Shown here in pieces: positions 46,050-57,950 of a DNA stretch of 64,000 nt. The notes beneath the pieces were generated by a model that made no database searches, was not told the origin of the DNA, and saw only the letters and a list, made by a program, of their open reading frames with translations. Position 1 is the first letter of the stretch; every line of letters begins with the position of its first letter. Source of the stretch: Gigaspora margarita (Eukaryota > Glomeromycota > Glomeromycetes > Diversisporales > Gigasporaceae); contig WTPW01001564.1 in NCBI GenBank assembly GCA_009809945.1, positions 32,876 to 96,875 on the forward strand, given 5' to 3'. A program made the translations under genes and the position numbers.

Positions 46050-46755
46050 GACAGTTCTTACTTTCCAACCTAATTTTCTGGACGATAATCCGATTACAAC
46101 CTGGTACACATTTTCCAGGTGCAGTTTGAGTATAATATTCGCTTTCCAAATTCATCTCTAAAATAAAGATTACAAAAATTCACACTAGATGACTAATAAA
46201 TCATAAACATCCGAATTCCATAATTTATTATCAAATTGAAGTAACCTTCTAACGTCAACCATCGGAGTTAAACTCAGCATGAATGTACCAAGCTTCTCTT
46301 ACGATGGTTACATAATTTTCACTATACTTGTACTCGAGAAAATTATTCTAAGAATTTCTAATTTAAATTGTAAAATTCAAATTATTAATGAGAACTTAAT
46401 AAATAACTTACTTCTCAATTTGATTGTAGTATTTGTTAAACCTCATTTTTCTACACAAATTTTGTAGTTGTAGCAAAAGTAGCTTTCTAAATCCCCACAT
46501 AATTGCCGGTTTCAATGGCTTTAGATTATTCGAAGAATGCACTTCATTTTTTTTGACATCTATCTTTTCCAGAAAATGGACCATTCTTTCGGAATTACCA
46601 ATATTGGAGGCTTTCTGTTAGTATTCAAATTATTAATGTTTATTCTTTTCTATATTGATGCCATACTGGTTTTGCAAACTTCCATAACAGACCTTTGTAC
46701 TTGGCTTGTTTTTTATTATGCAAATAGTAAAAAATTTTTGTCGTCTAAGGGATAA
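46050..46755 (+). pseudogene. broken membrane-protein gene, unknown family
   Basis: Protein-like segments follow one another in changing frames: NFLDDNPITTWYTFSRCSLS (about 46075-46135), then VKLSMNVPSFSYDGYIIF (from about 46263), then NPHIIAGFNGFRLFEECTSF (about 46490-46555), and MDHSFGITNIGGFLLVFKLL followed by a strongly hydrophobic stretch and FYYANSKKFLSSKG (46576-46752). At least three frame changes and several stops lie between. Short introns could explain some of them, but not all. The C-terminal part looks like a membrane anchor. The family is not recognised. Confidence 0.45.
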
Positions 46756-47514
46756 TCTGTGACTCGCAGCTATCAATTTATGGATAAATAATATACATAT
46801 CTGAGTTGCAGATCAATGGATTACTTCCTATTAATAGTAAGCCAAGGTATACCTTATTCATCACTTAGATAATCTAACTTTCAATGTATAATGTCCTCCA
46901 ATTTGGTTTCTCTTAATAACAAGTTTGATCAACTTAAAGATGTGCAAACCTCAATTTTATATGGATTGAGCTCTTACAAAAAATGTGAGCAGATATGAGT
47001 TAATAACGTTTTTTCCGTATTGTTATATTATATATATATATACTAGGAAAACAGATGTTATTAAATGTCTGGAGCTAAAAATTTATTTATTAGGGCTGTT
47101 AGCTAAAAACAGAAACAGATTAATTAAATAAATTGATGACATCTAGGTGTGGACAAGATAATACACAAATTCTGGTCTATCACTGCACCATAGGTCATCC
47201 TTCACGACAATAAATGGCAACTGCACCAGGGAGTAGGATTGATTTCTATTCACGTAATTTCAGATCTAGTATTGATAATTTGATTTTCCATTATCATTAT
47301 GCTATAAAAGGCCATACACAAGATCTCTTCATATATCTGACTCACTATTTTATTAATTAATTTCTTTTTTTACCAATTAATTTTTTTGGTGAAATATAAG
47401 AAACCTGGGTCTTGTATATGATCTTTTACGGGAATTACAAAGGTTATATAATTGTCTTGTATTCGTAACTTTAGAAATAATAAAATAGAATGAAACCCAC
47501 GTTAAATTCTAGTA
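46756..47514. other. AT-rich spacer with MITE relic
   Basis: CAGGGAGTAGGATTGATTTC at 47227 is the decayed left end of the 32417-type MITE. No gene seen. Confidence 0.5.
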
Positions 47515-47735
47515 AAACCCGCTTTCCATTAGTAATATTCATTTAATAAACTAACGCGGCTTTTGCCTTCATGTAATCTGCGTAGAGAGTTTCACTCCTT
47601 TATAACATTTTAATTTTTGTAAATTAAAATTGCAATCTAGTGAAGCCTGCTTTCCCTAACGTGGCTTTTACCTTCATGTGATCTGCATAGTGAGCTTCGC
47701 CCTATATAACATTTAATTTTTGTAAATTAAAAATA
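47515..47735. repeat. tandem duplication of ~110 bp
   Basis: GGCTTTTGCCTTCATGTAAT (47552) and GGCTTTTACCTTCATGTGAT (47661) start parallel copies ending TTTTTGTAAATTAAAA. Confidence 0.8.
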
Positions 47736-47739
47736 TTAT

Positions 47740-49066
47740 AAATTCGGTATTGAAATAAATAAAGACAATCTAAAGAATTTAATATATTGACTTTAAATAG
47801 TATTCACTTTTCAACGAGAGTAATTAACAATAATTAACAAATAACTCAAATCGAATCAACTATCAAAAATATTTAGAGATGATAAATGTAAATGAAACTG
47901 AAATAACTACAACCAAAAGAAATTATTAATAAACACAAATTACATTCCATGCAAATAAATCTGCCTTATATATCTTTGATTCATGTAATGCGATTAGATA
48001 AATCACCTAATTCTTGCCTTATAAGTCAGAATCTATCTAAAAACTATATGGGGTGCCTCACATTAAAAGGGCCATTTTGACAATTTTTTAAAATTTTTTT
48101 ATTTGATTTTTGAATAGACATATATTCAATAAAAGTTTGGTATAAGTAACAAATATTAATTATAGATTTGCTAATTTAGCACAGTTAAGTTCTATAATGA
48201 ATATTTTGTAATCTAGTAACCAGAATTTTGGTACCATTTGATTTGTCTCATCAAAACAAATTGAATGGTACCAAAAAGCATCCAATTCTAATTACTAAAT
48301 TACAAGATATTACTCATTAAGTTTTACTTAAAAGCATATTACTAATTTGGTGCAGTCCCTAATTCAGCACACTAACAATATCTTGTGAACTATGAATCTT
48401 GATTACATGATTTTGGTACTAATTGATTTACCTTATTAAATGAATCAAAAAGCATAAAATTCATAAAATTCTAATCACTGGTTTATAAGATAATACCATT
48501 TAACCAAAATAAGCTATTTTTGAAATTAATATTAGATAATAGGTAATTTTTGATAGACTGGTCTGTTTTTAATGCTTTTACTACCAAAAACTTGAAGAGC
48601 CAATTTTATCAAGCCAAAATGTTAAAATTCAATTACAGAATTATAAAACTATTAAGATTTTTGTATTATTTTAATAAAATAAAATATTATTCTATTTTTA
48701 TCAAAATAATGCAAAAAATGTTAATAATTTTATAATTCCAAACATTAAATTTTAGTAATTTTAGACTTATTGAAATTGTTTATTAAAACAGTTATTTTGG
48801 TAATAAAATTATCTAAAATGTAATTAGTTTAGCAAAAGCTATTTTTTATTTTATAAAAATTTTAAAAATTTTTTAAATTTTTTCTCTTTGATAGGCTTGT
48901 CAGTACTTTATTTAAGATTGATTTTAGAATTCAAATACAAGATTCTGTTCTAAAAAGCAACTGCCCTAATTAATAAGTTTGACCCTACTCAACTGCCCAA
49001 AGGTCATAGCTATGTCTTATTATACTAATTCAAATAAGAATTAAATATTAGTTAACTTTGTCAAAC
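47740..49066. repeat. AT-rich region with decayed foldbacks
   Basis: The stem-loop word TTTTGGTACCATTTGATTTG and its inverse occur at 48231-48280, and a more decayed copy at 48410-48455. An inverted pair of ACCAAAA/TTTTGGT words frames 48565-48805. Ends are not resolvable. Confidence 0.55.
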
Positions 49067-49953
49067 GGGATTCTTTTTAGATCTCTTTTATCTAGTATTT
49101 ATAATAAAAATACATATATCTATACTCAACTACAAAAGGAAACAAAAATAAACAGAAACAAGAAACAAAAGGAAAAAATATCCTAATCTAAATGAAAAAC
49201 CAAAAAACAACAAAAAAGAAAAGAATAAATAGTAAAAAAACAAAGGAAAATTCTATATATATAAGGGCTAAACTAAAAGAAAAAACTAAATAATAAAACT
49301 ATTTAAATCTATACTAGATCTTAAAGTTATTTTTCAGAGTAAGCAAAGAACTTATAATAGATAAGCAAATACTAAAAAATATTATAAATTCCAGTTATCT
49401 AATATTATACTTGCATATTCTTGTATATTTGTATACCATGTTTATAGATTAGTAACTCTAAACATTAATAGTTTCTGTTTATCTAGTATAATACAATACA
49501 AAAAAACATTTACCAAAGTATTATATATATATATAAAAAAAGAAAAGAACTATACTAAATAGAATATTCTAAAAAGAAATTTTATTTCAAGTTTTCTTCT
49601 AAAACATTTTATATATTTTTTATTGTTTATTTTAAAAAATCTAAAATTTACTTATGACATAATTCTGGTTTGGTAAACATATTTTCTATTTGAAAAAAGT
49701 AAATACTACTAATTTTTTGGAGTAGATAAACTAAATTTACTACTTTTTAGTAAAATTTTAAAAAGTTCAAGAAGAAATATTAAGTATACCAAACTTGCAT
49801 AGAGTATAAATTTTATACTTTATAAAATAATATATTTAACCAAAAGTATGCTTTTGCTTAAGCTTTTATATCTTCTGTCAAAAACTTTAGAGTTGTAGCA
49901 AAATTTTAAAATTATTATATATAGTTTATATTAGTTAAATTTTGATTCTTGTA

Positions 49954-51679
49954 AGGGTAGAGACATTTATTACCTGATATTTTAGGGAAGAGGGGGTCAG
50001 AGAGATTATTAAGTGCTATATAATATAGTATTATTAGCCAATCAAAATTGTCTAAAATAACTATATAAAATTTTTAATAATAATAATTAAAAATATAAAA
50101 ATTTTATTTTATATTAATTTCTGCTTATGATTTTCTTCACAATTACTGTACTAATCCAAATTAGATAAAAAATTTTCTGAAAATATATATAATTTTTGGC
50201 TACAATATATTAATATTTCAGCCAATTTGGATTAGTAATTCTTGAGAAATTGCTTAACCAGACTCAGACTCAATTATGGTTCAGTTCAGATCTGGTCCAA
50301 AGTCTGCAAACTGGTTTAAGTTAAATATATTTATATGTATTTTTTGGTACTAAACAAGTTTACTTAGTGCATGAAGTTAGAATTAATTAGTAAAATTTTG
50401 TAAATTATAAGATTTTATAGAATTTTATTAATAAAATCATGTAAAATCTTATAATTTACAAATTTTTATTAATTAATTCTACTTTAAGCACTAAATAAAC
50501 TTTTTCAGCATATAAAAATATATCAAATCAGCATAAATATTTTTATTTTGCTTGAAATTTAAAGTATAGATGTATAATTTTGGATTTTTTAATTAAAAAA
50601 GACATCTTTTCTTCAAATTTCAAGTAAAATAAAAACAATTCTGCCAATTTAATGTATTTTTAGGTACTGAATAAGTTTTTTAATGCATTATGCTAGAATT
50701 AATTAGTAAAATTTTGTGAATAATAAGATTTTATAGAATTTTATTAATAAAATTCTATAAAATTGTATTATTCACAAAATTATACAAATTAATTCTAGCA
50801 TAATGCTTTAAGTAAACTTGTTCAGCACCTAAAAATACATTAAATTGGCAGAATTGTTTTTATTTTATTTAAAACTTGGAGAAAAGATGCTTAAATTTGG
50901 TTTTTTTTTATTAAAAATTCAAAATTATGCATCTATTCTTTAAATTTCAAGCAAAATAAAAATATTTATACTGATTTGATATATTTTTATATGCTGAAAA
51001 GGTATACTTAGTGCATAAAGTTAGAATTAATTAATAAAAATTTGTGAATGATAAAATTTTACAGAATTTTATTAATAAATTCTATAAAATCTTATGATTT
51101 ATAGGATTTTACTATTTTATTCTAACTTAGTGCACTAAATAAACTTGTTTAGCATCTAAAAATACATTAAATTAGCAGAATTATTTTTATTTTACTTGAA
51201 ATTTGAAGAAAAGATGCTTAAATTTGACTTTTTTGATCACAAATCAAAAATTATGTATCTAATATCTAAATTTTAAGTAAAATAAAAATACTTCTGCTAA
51301 TTTAATGTATTTTGAATGCTAAACATGTTTACTTAGTGCATAAAGTAAGAATTAATTAATAAAAATTTGTAAATTATAAGATTTTATAGAATTTTATAAT
51401 AAAATTATATAAAATCTTATAATTTACAAAATTTTACTAATTATTCTAACTTTATGCACTAAATAAATATACTTAATACCAAAAAATACATATAACATAT
51501 TCAAATTCAAATTAGTCTGCAGACTTCAGACCAAATCTGAACCAAACTTAGACTTGACTAAAGTCTGATTTGGGTCTGGTCAGTATATATTAATTGCTTG
51601 AATTTGATTGGCTAGTTTAGTATCAAATGGAGGATACCCTCTTAAGAGATGAAAATCACTTGATAAATGTCTCTACCCT
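49954..51679. mobile_element. 1.7-kb nested palindromic element
   Basis: Perfect 17-bp ends AGGGTAGAGACATTTAT (49954-49970) and inverse (51663-51679). Next inside are GCCAATCAAAAT-type segments, then GACTCAGACTnnA / TCTGGTCCAAAGTCTGCA-like segments (50260-50315, mirrored 51515-51585). The core holds four palindromes of about 170 bp (about 50335-50510, 50650-50830, 50990-51150, 51310-51480), each built from TTAGTGCATnAAGTTAGAAT and TTATAGAATTTTATTAATAA, alternating with CATCTTTTCTTCAAATTTCA palindromes. Confidence 0.85.
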
Positions 51680-51764
51680 AATATTAAATTAAATTATATA
51701 ATTTTGGTATTATTTAATTTCATTAGCAAAAAATATATATGAAATTTTTCAAAAAATTTGCATG

Positions 51765-51990
51765 CCAAAATCTTTTGAAAGCATTGCAATCAACACAAAA
51801 TATTTTAAAAATTTCAAAATATTTTGAAATTGAAATTCTTTTGAAATATTTTGAAAAATTTTCAAAATATTTTGAAAATTTTTCAAAATATTTTGAAAAA
51901 TTTTTAAAATATTGTGAAAAAATTTGCAAAAGATTGTGAAATTAATTTTTTAAATATAGCAAAATATTTTGAAAGATTGTAAAAGCTTGC
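51765..51990. repeat. TTTTCAAAATATTTTGAAA array
   Basis: About nine imperfect copies of CAAAATATTTTGAAAATTTT; a self-complementary word. Frames on both strands are artefacts. Confidence 0.85.
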
Positions 51991-52479
51991 AAAATATTTC
52001 AAAAAAACAGAGTTAATATATTTTACTATTTTTTGAATGTTTTTTAATATTTGGCATTGTTTATATTTATGTAAATAAAAATAGCAAAATAGTAGTTCAA
52101 TAAAAGAAACTTATCACTAAGGAACTCTTTCTAACGATCTCTCGTACCAAAAAGTTTAAAAACCTGACCTACAAAAACTCTATAGTTAATTAATATATTT
52201 AACATACAACAAAACTCCACTAGAAGCAGCTGGGACTCAAGCCTAATCATCGTATGTTTGGTTGTAGCTGAAATAGAGTTGAAAAAGAATTGAACCCTTA
52301 TGAGAGAAGCCTCTGAGCAGAAGACTCTAGTACTACCAAGCAAAGAAGTAGTAGGCACGACAACCTGGAGCTTTGTCAAGTTTATGGATATGAAAACAGA
52401 AGTAAATACTTGGTTAGATATTTTATTCTATATAGCATAACTCTTTCAAAGTCCTTTTACTTTTGGTACTTCCCCTCGG

Positions 52480-54628
52480 TAATGATGCTGCCCGAAACTA
52501 CATAGTTTCGGGTTGACTGAAACTGAAACTGGTATTACCAGTTTCGGGCATTATTCTTCTAGCCAAAACTTGCCGAATCTTAACTGAAAATCTGAAACTC
52601 CAAAACTATGCCGAAACTCCGAAACTTGACTAACCAATAAAAATTGAGAATTTATAGATGTTCTCATGAATTCTGAAACACTGAAAAATTTCTGATGTCC
52701 GAATTCAATAAGTTACTGAGTCAGAATCAAGAGGTAACTGACTTTGACCAAACTCAGAAACTTATCGAATTCAGTTACCAGAATGTTTTTGGTTGTCTCA
52801 GAATTTATGAGAACTTCTGTAATGGTTTGAGTATCAATCACTTTTCTAGCCCAATTCATTTCCCATCACAATCTCTTCGCAAACACAACTACTTACCCGA
52901 CAACTGTTTTCCATTTACCCAACAATCACTTCCCAGACAACTTTCTCGTCTCCTACACTTACCCAACAACCATTTATCCGACAACCCTTTTCCTCGCAAC
53001 TATCCCATCCCCTGCACTTACCGAACAACCACAATCCCTTTCCCAGACAACTATTCTGTCCCCTACACTTATCCAGCAACCATTTACCTGACAATCCCTT
53101 TTCATTTCCCCGATAACTACTCTTTCTCCAACAACTCCTTCTCGACAATGCCTTTCCCTGACATCACTTCCTCAAAACACTCTTCCAATTATCTTTTTCT
53201 AAGCTATTCCCAATGCACTATCTAAAATAATTATTTCTGGTATCTTTAAATATTGATATATATAAAAATAAAATAGAATAAATAAATTATTTTTTTAAAA
53301 AAAAATCGATTAAAAAAAAACAAAACTAAATTAAAAAATAAAATTTTTATAAAGTGTAGTTTAAATTAAAAATAAAAATAAAATTTTAAATTAATTAAAA
53401 AAACAAAAGCATAATTTAAATAAAAAAAAATTAAATTATATATTTAGAAAAAAGTTATTTAAATTAAAAAAAAAACATTCAAATTAAAAAACATACTAAA
53501 ATTATAAATTTAAAAAAAAAAAATACAAAAAATTTAGCCGGCCAATCAAATTTTAAGATACATTATGTAAAGTTTGTAACAAAATTTTTGAGTTACAAAC
53601 TTTGCATGTGATCATAAATTTTGATTGACCGGCAAAATTTTTGAATTTTCAATTTTTAAATTTAATTTTTTCATTTTATATTTGCTGGTAAGCAATTTTT
53701 TTTTAATAATTTAATTTTTTAATTTTATTTTTTTTATTTAACCGATTTATTTTTATAATTTTTGATTTTTTACCAGAAAATTACTAATTTTTTGGAGAAA
53801 TAATATCGTGGAGATTACTGGGTGGGTAGTATGTTGGTAATTGGCAGGAGGAAGATGGTTGGAGAGTGTTGTCAGGGAAGTGTTTGTGTTTGGAAGTAGT
53901 GGGTAGTGTTGGGGAAGGGTGAAGGAATGGTTGTCGGGCATGGGTAATAGTTGTCAGATATATGAAGTAGTTGCATTGTAGATGGAAAGTGATTTTCAGG
54001 TAAAAATTCATCGGGTAAGTGGCTATGTTGAGTTATCTGTTTGTTAACCAACAAAAAATTGCGAGGAAGTCGGGGAAGTGATGGATAGTGTTAAATAAGA
54101 AAGAAGGGTAGTTGTTGGGGATGTGAAAAGCGAAGATAGAATTGTCAGGTCATAAGTGGTTGTGTCAGCGTAAATAATTATCGGGTAAGTGGTACGTCAG
54201 AAAGGGTTTGTCAGAGAAATGGTTATGGAGAATAGTATCGGAGAAGTGATTTGGAAGTGCATTATGCTTGTTTGTTTATATTGAATTAAGCATAAGACAG
54301 AAAGATTTGTCTTATGCTTTACAAATAAACTATTTCAGAAAAATTTTGGAATTTTGGAAAGTTTCAAAATTTCGGCATAGTTTTGGACTTTCAGATTTTT
54401 GTTTTGGAAAGAGTGATGGAGTTTCAGTCTTTAGTCAATAACACAAAGTAGTTTCAGACAGTATTATTACTCCCAAAATAGTTTCAAATAAAACTAGTAT
54501 AGTTTCAGGGTTTTTACACAGTTTCAGGGTTTTTACATAGTTTCAGAATTTCAGAAATTAGTTTCAGCTATTTAAAACTAGTTTTGGTTTCGGTTATTTG
54601 GCCAAAAGAGTTTCGGGCAGCATCATTA
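52480..54628. mobile_element. 2.1-kb hAT-type element with minisatellite arms
   Basis: A perfect 8-bp duplication CCCCTCGG (52472-52479, 54629-54636) flanks perfect ends TAATGATGCTGCCCGAAACT (52480-52499) and inverse (54609-54628). GAAACT/AGTTTCGG words lie near both ends. Farther in, the left arm (52900-53190) and right arm (53800-54250) carry inverted arrays of TTCCCCGACAACCATTT-like units around an AT-rich middle. The 176-codon frame at 52695-53225 is produced by this array. Confidence 0.92.
53530..53645. repeat. MITE-like hairpin in the hAT-type element centre
   Basis: AATTTAGCCGGCCAATCAAA faces the inverse of AAATTTTGCCGGTCAATCAA; GTAACAAAATTTTTGAGTTAC lies at the loop. Confidence 0.7.
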
Positions 54629-55402
54629 CCCCTCGGTGCTCTTTTGGCTTTTCAAAATTTCAACAAAAGTGGGCGATTTAGTTTACCCTTTCCAAAAGAT
54701 CAGCATTGTTTACTCTTCCATTTTGGGAATACGGCTTCCGAATTGGATCAAGTCATGAGTAAAATTCAGGACGTGGATAGTTTAGAGATAAACATGAATT
54801 GAAATTTCTTTCTAGAATATTCTTTTAACTGTAGTTTTTTTTTCTTTTTTTACTATTTCTTTTATCAGCTTTTTTACACATTTTTTGCTGTAAATATAAT
54901 ACTTGGTATCTATCAATTAGTATTATATAATTTTTTTTATAGTTGGACCCAGACGAAATTGGTACTATCGTTTAGTCTAATTTTTGCCTTTTTCTTCTTT
55001 CTTTTCATTTTATTTTGTTTCGATTTTGGTATTCATTTAGGTAGTGATGTCTATCCTCCTTTTATTTTCCTTTTTTATTTTCTATATATTTGTGTTTTTT
55101 TACTAGAATTCCTTTACTCAAGAAGCTTGGAGAAGAAGGTTTTAAAATTAGGCTGTTCGACAACATCCTTTAGTTTGATGTTTCAAACTTCTAGTTTGTA
55201 GTATTGAACTAGTGCAGCAGATCGCATATTGCATTCTTGAAAAATAGAATCAGCGTGACGTAGGGCTTACAGTATTAGAAGTCACTATGTATTTTTCTGA
55301 AAATCCTTGCGTATTTTAATAAAGAGTCACTGCAGGACTGCTTAAAAGTAAAAAAAAAAAAAAAAGTAGTTCAATAAATAAATACATATATAATTTATTT
55401 AA

Positions 55403-56351
55403 AGTACACCTATTTCCACTATAGTATTTTGCTCTTTCCATTATAGTTATATAAGAATTTCTATTTTTAGTATTTAATATAATATATTATAAATTTATTA
55501 TAATTCTAACACTAAAACTAATAAGTAAACCTTCTTTGGTTCCTAGTTAAAAGTTGTAGAGCTCATTTTTCTGATTCTAATGGTAGTTAAATTATCAAAA
55601 TTGGCCCAGTAGATCCCAAGATACTTGGGATCAAAGAAGAGAACATAAAGATCAGCAAATTTACTGTTATACAAACTATTCATTTTCTTTATATACGTTT
55701 TGAAAAGTTTTTTATTGTAGTAAAATTTTTTTTAAGAAACTAATAAAACTCATCTTAAATAACTAGCATTTTTTTGAGCCAAAGAACAAGTTTACTAAAA
55801 GTCCAAAGTCATTCATGATAATAAAATTCTGTGCAAATCACGATTTTACGTTTGATAGCTTTTTTCTAACTTTATACATATGGTTTGAGATGTTTTTTAT
55901 TGTAGTGAAAATTTTTACTAAGAAACTAATAAAATACATTTTAAAAAACTAGCATTTTTTTGAGCCAAAGAACAACTTTATTTAAGAACTCAAAGTCAAT
56001 TGTGATAATAAAATTCTGCGCAAATCATGATTTTTCATTTGATGGCAGTTTTTATGCTTTGTATAACAGTAAATTTGTTGATCCTTATGTTCTCTTTTTT
56101 GATCCCAAGTATCTTGGGATCCACTAGGCCGATTTTGATGATTTAACTACTATTAGAATCAGAAAAATGAGCTCTACAACTTTTAATTAGGGACCAAAGA
56201 AGTTTACTTACTAGTTTTAGAGTTAGAGTTAGGGTTAGTATTAGTAAGATTAGAGTTAGAATTAGGTTTATTATTTTAAATTCTAAAAATAGAAAATCCT
56301 GTATAACTATGGTGAAAATAGCAAAATACCATGGTGGAAATAGTAGCTCCC
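55403..56351. mobile_element. 0.95-kb MULE-like foldback
   Basis: A 9-bp duplication TTTATTTAA (55394-55402, 56352-56360) flanks arms of about 300 bp: CTATTTCCACTATAGTATTT on the left against the inverse of CTATTTCCACCATGGTATTT on the right, later GATCCCAAGATACTTGGGAT in both. Long arms with a 9-bp duplication resemble Mutator-like foldbacks. A ~190-bp unit in the centre (CTAGCATTTTTTTGAGCCAA at 55763 and 55948) is tandemly duplicated. Confidence 0.82.
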
Positions 56352-56360
56352 TTTATTTAA

Positions 56361-57018
56361 TATCTTTATTTTTTTAAAAAAATTTAAAAATTACAAATAA
56401 AACAAATATTGATAATGTTTTTATTAAAAAAATATATTAAATAAAGACAAAAAAAAAGTAGTATTATTTGTATATAAAAAAAATAATACAAAAAAATAAA
56501 GTTTTACACTTCATCTTCAAACTCTTGTTCTTCAGATATTTCTGTATTTTTTGTCAAAGTTGTAGATTTTCTATCATCTTCTTAAATATATTCAAAAATT
56601 TCTAAAATTTGAACACAATACAAAAACTTGTAAATTTGTAAGAAGTTTTAAATATATTTACCTTTTCTTAGCCTTTTTCTTACCTAAATAATAATTTTCA
56701 AATAAAATTCAATTTAAAAAATTAAAAAATTTTTGTATTTAAAATATAAACTTACTTTTTCAGAGAGTTGCAGAGATCATTTGAGATTATTAGAAATATC
56801 CTATAAATTTTAAACATTTAAAATAATTATAAAAATGTGGTATATTTCTATATAATCTATATATAAATATACTTAATCAGATTTTTCCAATTTTTCTTAT
56901 TCTTCTAATTTTTCTGGTTTGTTGCTTTCTTTTATTTTTTCAAAATTTAGTGTTGAAAAAGAATTAATATGATCTAAATTTTACTTTATTTCAAAAAATT
57001 AAACAAATTTTTAATAAA
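56361..57018. other. AT-rich spacer
   Basis: No gene supported. Confidence 0.45.
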
Positions 57019-57045
57019 TAATAATAATAATAATAATAATAATAA
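57019..57045. repeat. (AAT)n microsatellite
   Basis: About nine AAT units. Confidence 0.95.
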
Positions 57046-57780
57046 CTTACGAATTTTTTTTTAAGATTACCTTTAATGATATTCTCAGAAATCATTAATT
57101 TTTTGTGTTTAGTGCTAAGAAAAGATTGGCATATCACTATTGTATATGCTATCTTCTGACCAGATTCAGTTTCAGAGAGCCAAATCCTATTTAAAATTTG
57201 AATAGTATAAGTATCATTTTTATCTGAACTATAAGCAACTCTTAAAAAAAGAAAATTGTAACAATTCTTTATTTTTTTCAATTTCTTCTACTTCATAACT
57301 TTTTCGGGTTTGTTTTGCTATTAATAGGATCTAAAAGATCACCAAAAATAAAAATATAGAATCTTTAATTTAGTAGTTAAGGTATTTCACAATAATCTAA
57401 CCTTTTCAAAAGCTAAGAAATTTTTAAAATTAGAAAATAATAAAGTATTTAATATTTTTGAATATATGCGAAAAATGCAAATATTTTTAATTTATTTAAA
57501 AATAATTAAACATTTTCAAATTTATTTGAAATATGTTTAAATATTTTGAATAAATTCAAATATTTAAAAAAATAAATAAAAATTTTACAAATCCATGAAG
57601 CTTTTTTATATAGTAGGCTTTTCAATTTTTTTGTTAACATTTTTTCATAAATTCACGATGGTGTACATTAAAGTAAACTTCTGCACTTCTTCTAAATTCT
57701 TCTTCTGCTAGGTATATAGAGTTGTCTAACAACTCTTTTGCAATTAATTTGATGTTTTGCTAATTAAAAAAAAATTATTA
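57046..57780. other. AT-rich spacer with weak coding look on the minus strand
   Basis: A 96-codon minus frame (56991-57281) contains IQILNRIWLSETESGQKIA, which could be a relic, but its ends are AT-repeat artefacts. Not called as a gene. Confidence 0.3.
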
Positions 57781-57950
57781 GAATAAAATATAAAAAATTA
57801 AAATAAAATATAAAAAATTAAAATAAAATATAAAAAATTAAAATAAAATATAAAAAATTAAAATAAAATATAAAAAATTAAAATAAAATATAAAAAATTA
57901 AAATAAAATATAAAAAATTAAAATAAAATATAAAAAATAAAATAAATATT
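57781..57950. repeat. 20-bp tandem repeat AAAATATAAAAAATTAAAAT
   Basis: Eight to nine almost perfect copies. Confidence 0.95.

Larger units (their letters stand above)
49068..52133. other. 3-kb block with no CpG
   Basis: Reading every line between the CG at 49066-49067 and the one at 52134-52135 shows no CG dinucleotide. Given roughly one-tenth C and one-tenth G, dozens would be expected by chance. This suggests long exposure to CpG methylation and deamination. Confidence 0.9.
52105..55364 (+). pseudogene. retrocopy (TPRT type) with poly(A), split by a hAT-type element
   Basis: A 14-bp direct repeat AGTAGTTCAATAAA lies at 52091-52104 and 55365-55378. Just before the second copy is a run of 16 A (55350-55365), and 27 bases before that an AATAAA (55318-55323). 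This is the layout of an RNA copied into DNA by a LINE-type reverse transcriptase. Without the nested element (52480-54628 plus one 8-bp duplication), about 1.1 kb of copied sequence remains. It has protein-like pieces, for example VVGTTTWSFVKFMDMKTE on the left, and GALLAFQNFNKSGRF and FHFGNTASELDQVMSKIQDV on the right, but more than one frame looks plausible and stops intervene. Identity of the source gene is not recognised. It could also be a 5'-truncated LINE. Confidence 0.78.

Noticed and set aside
51723..51939. Overlapping 66-68-codon frames on both strands
   Set aside because: Products of the self-complementary CAAAATATTTTG array.
52695..53225. 176-codon frame rich in Pro, Asn, Phe and Ser
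   Set aside because: It is the translation of a degenerate minisatellite that is mirrored on the other arm of the same transposon; no independent coding evidence.
54959..55201. 80-codon hydrophobic frame as a membrane protein gene
   Set aside because: T-rich sequence inside the 3' part of the retrocopy; hydrophobicity follows from TTT codons.
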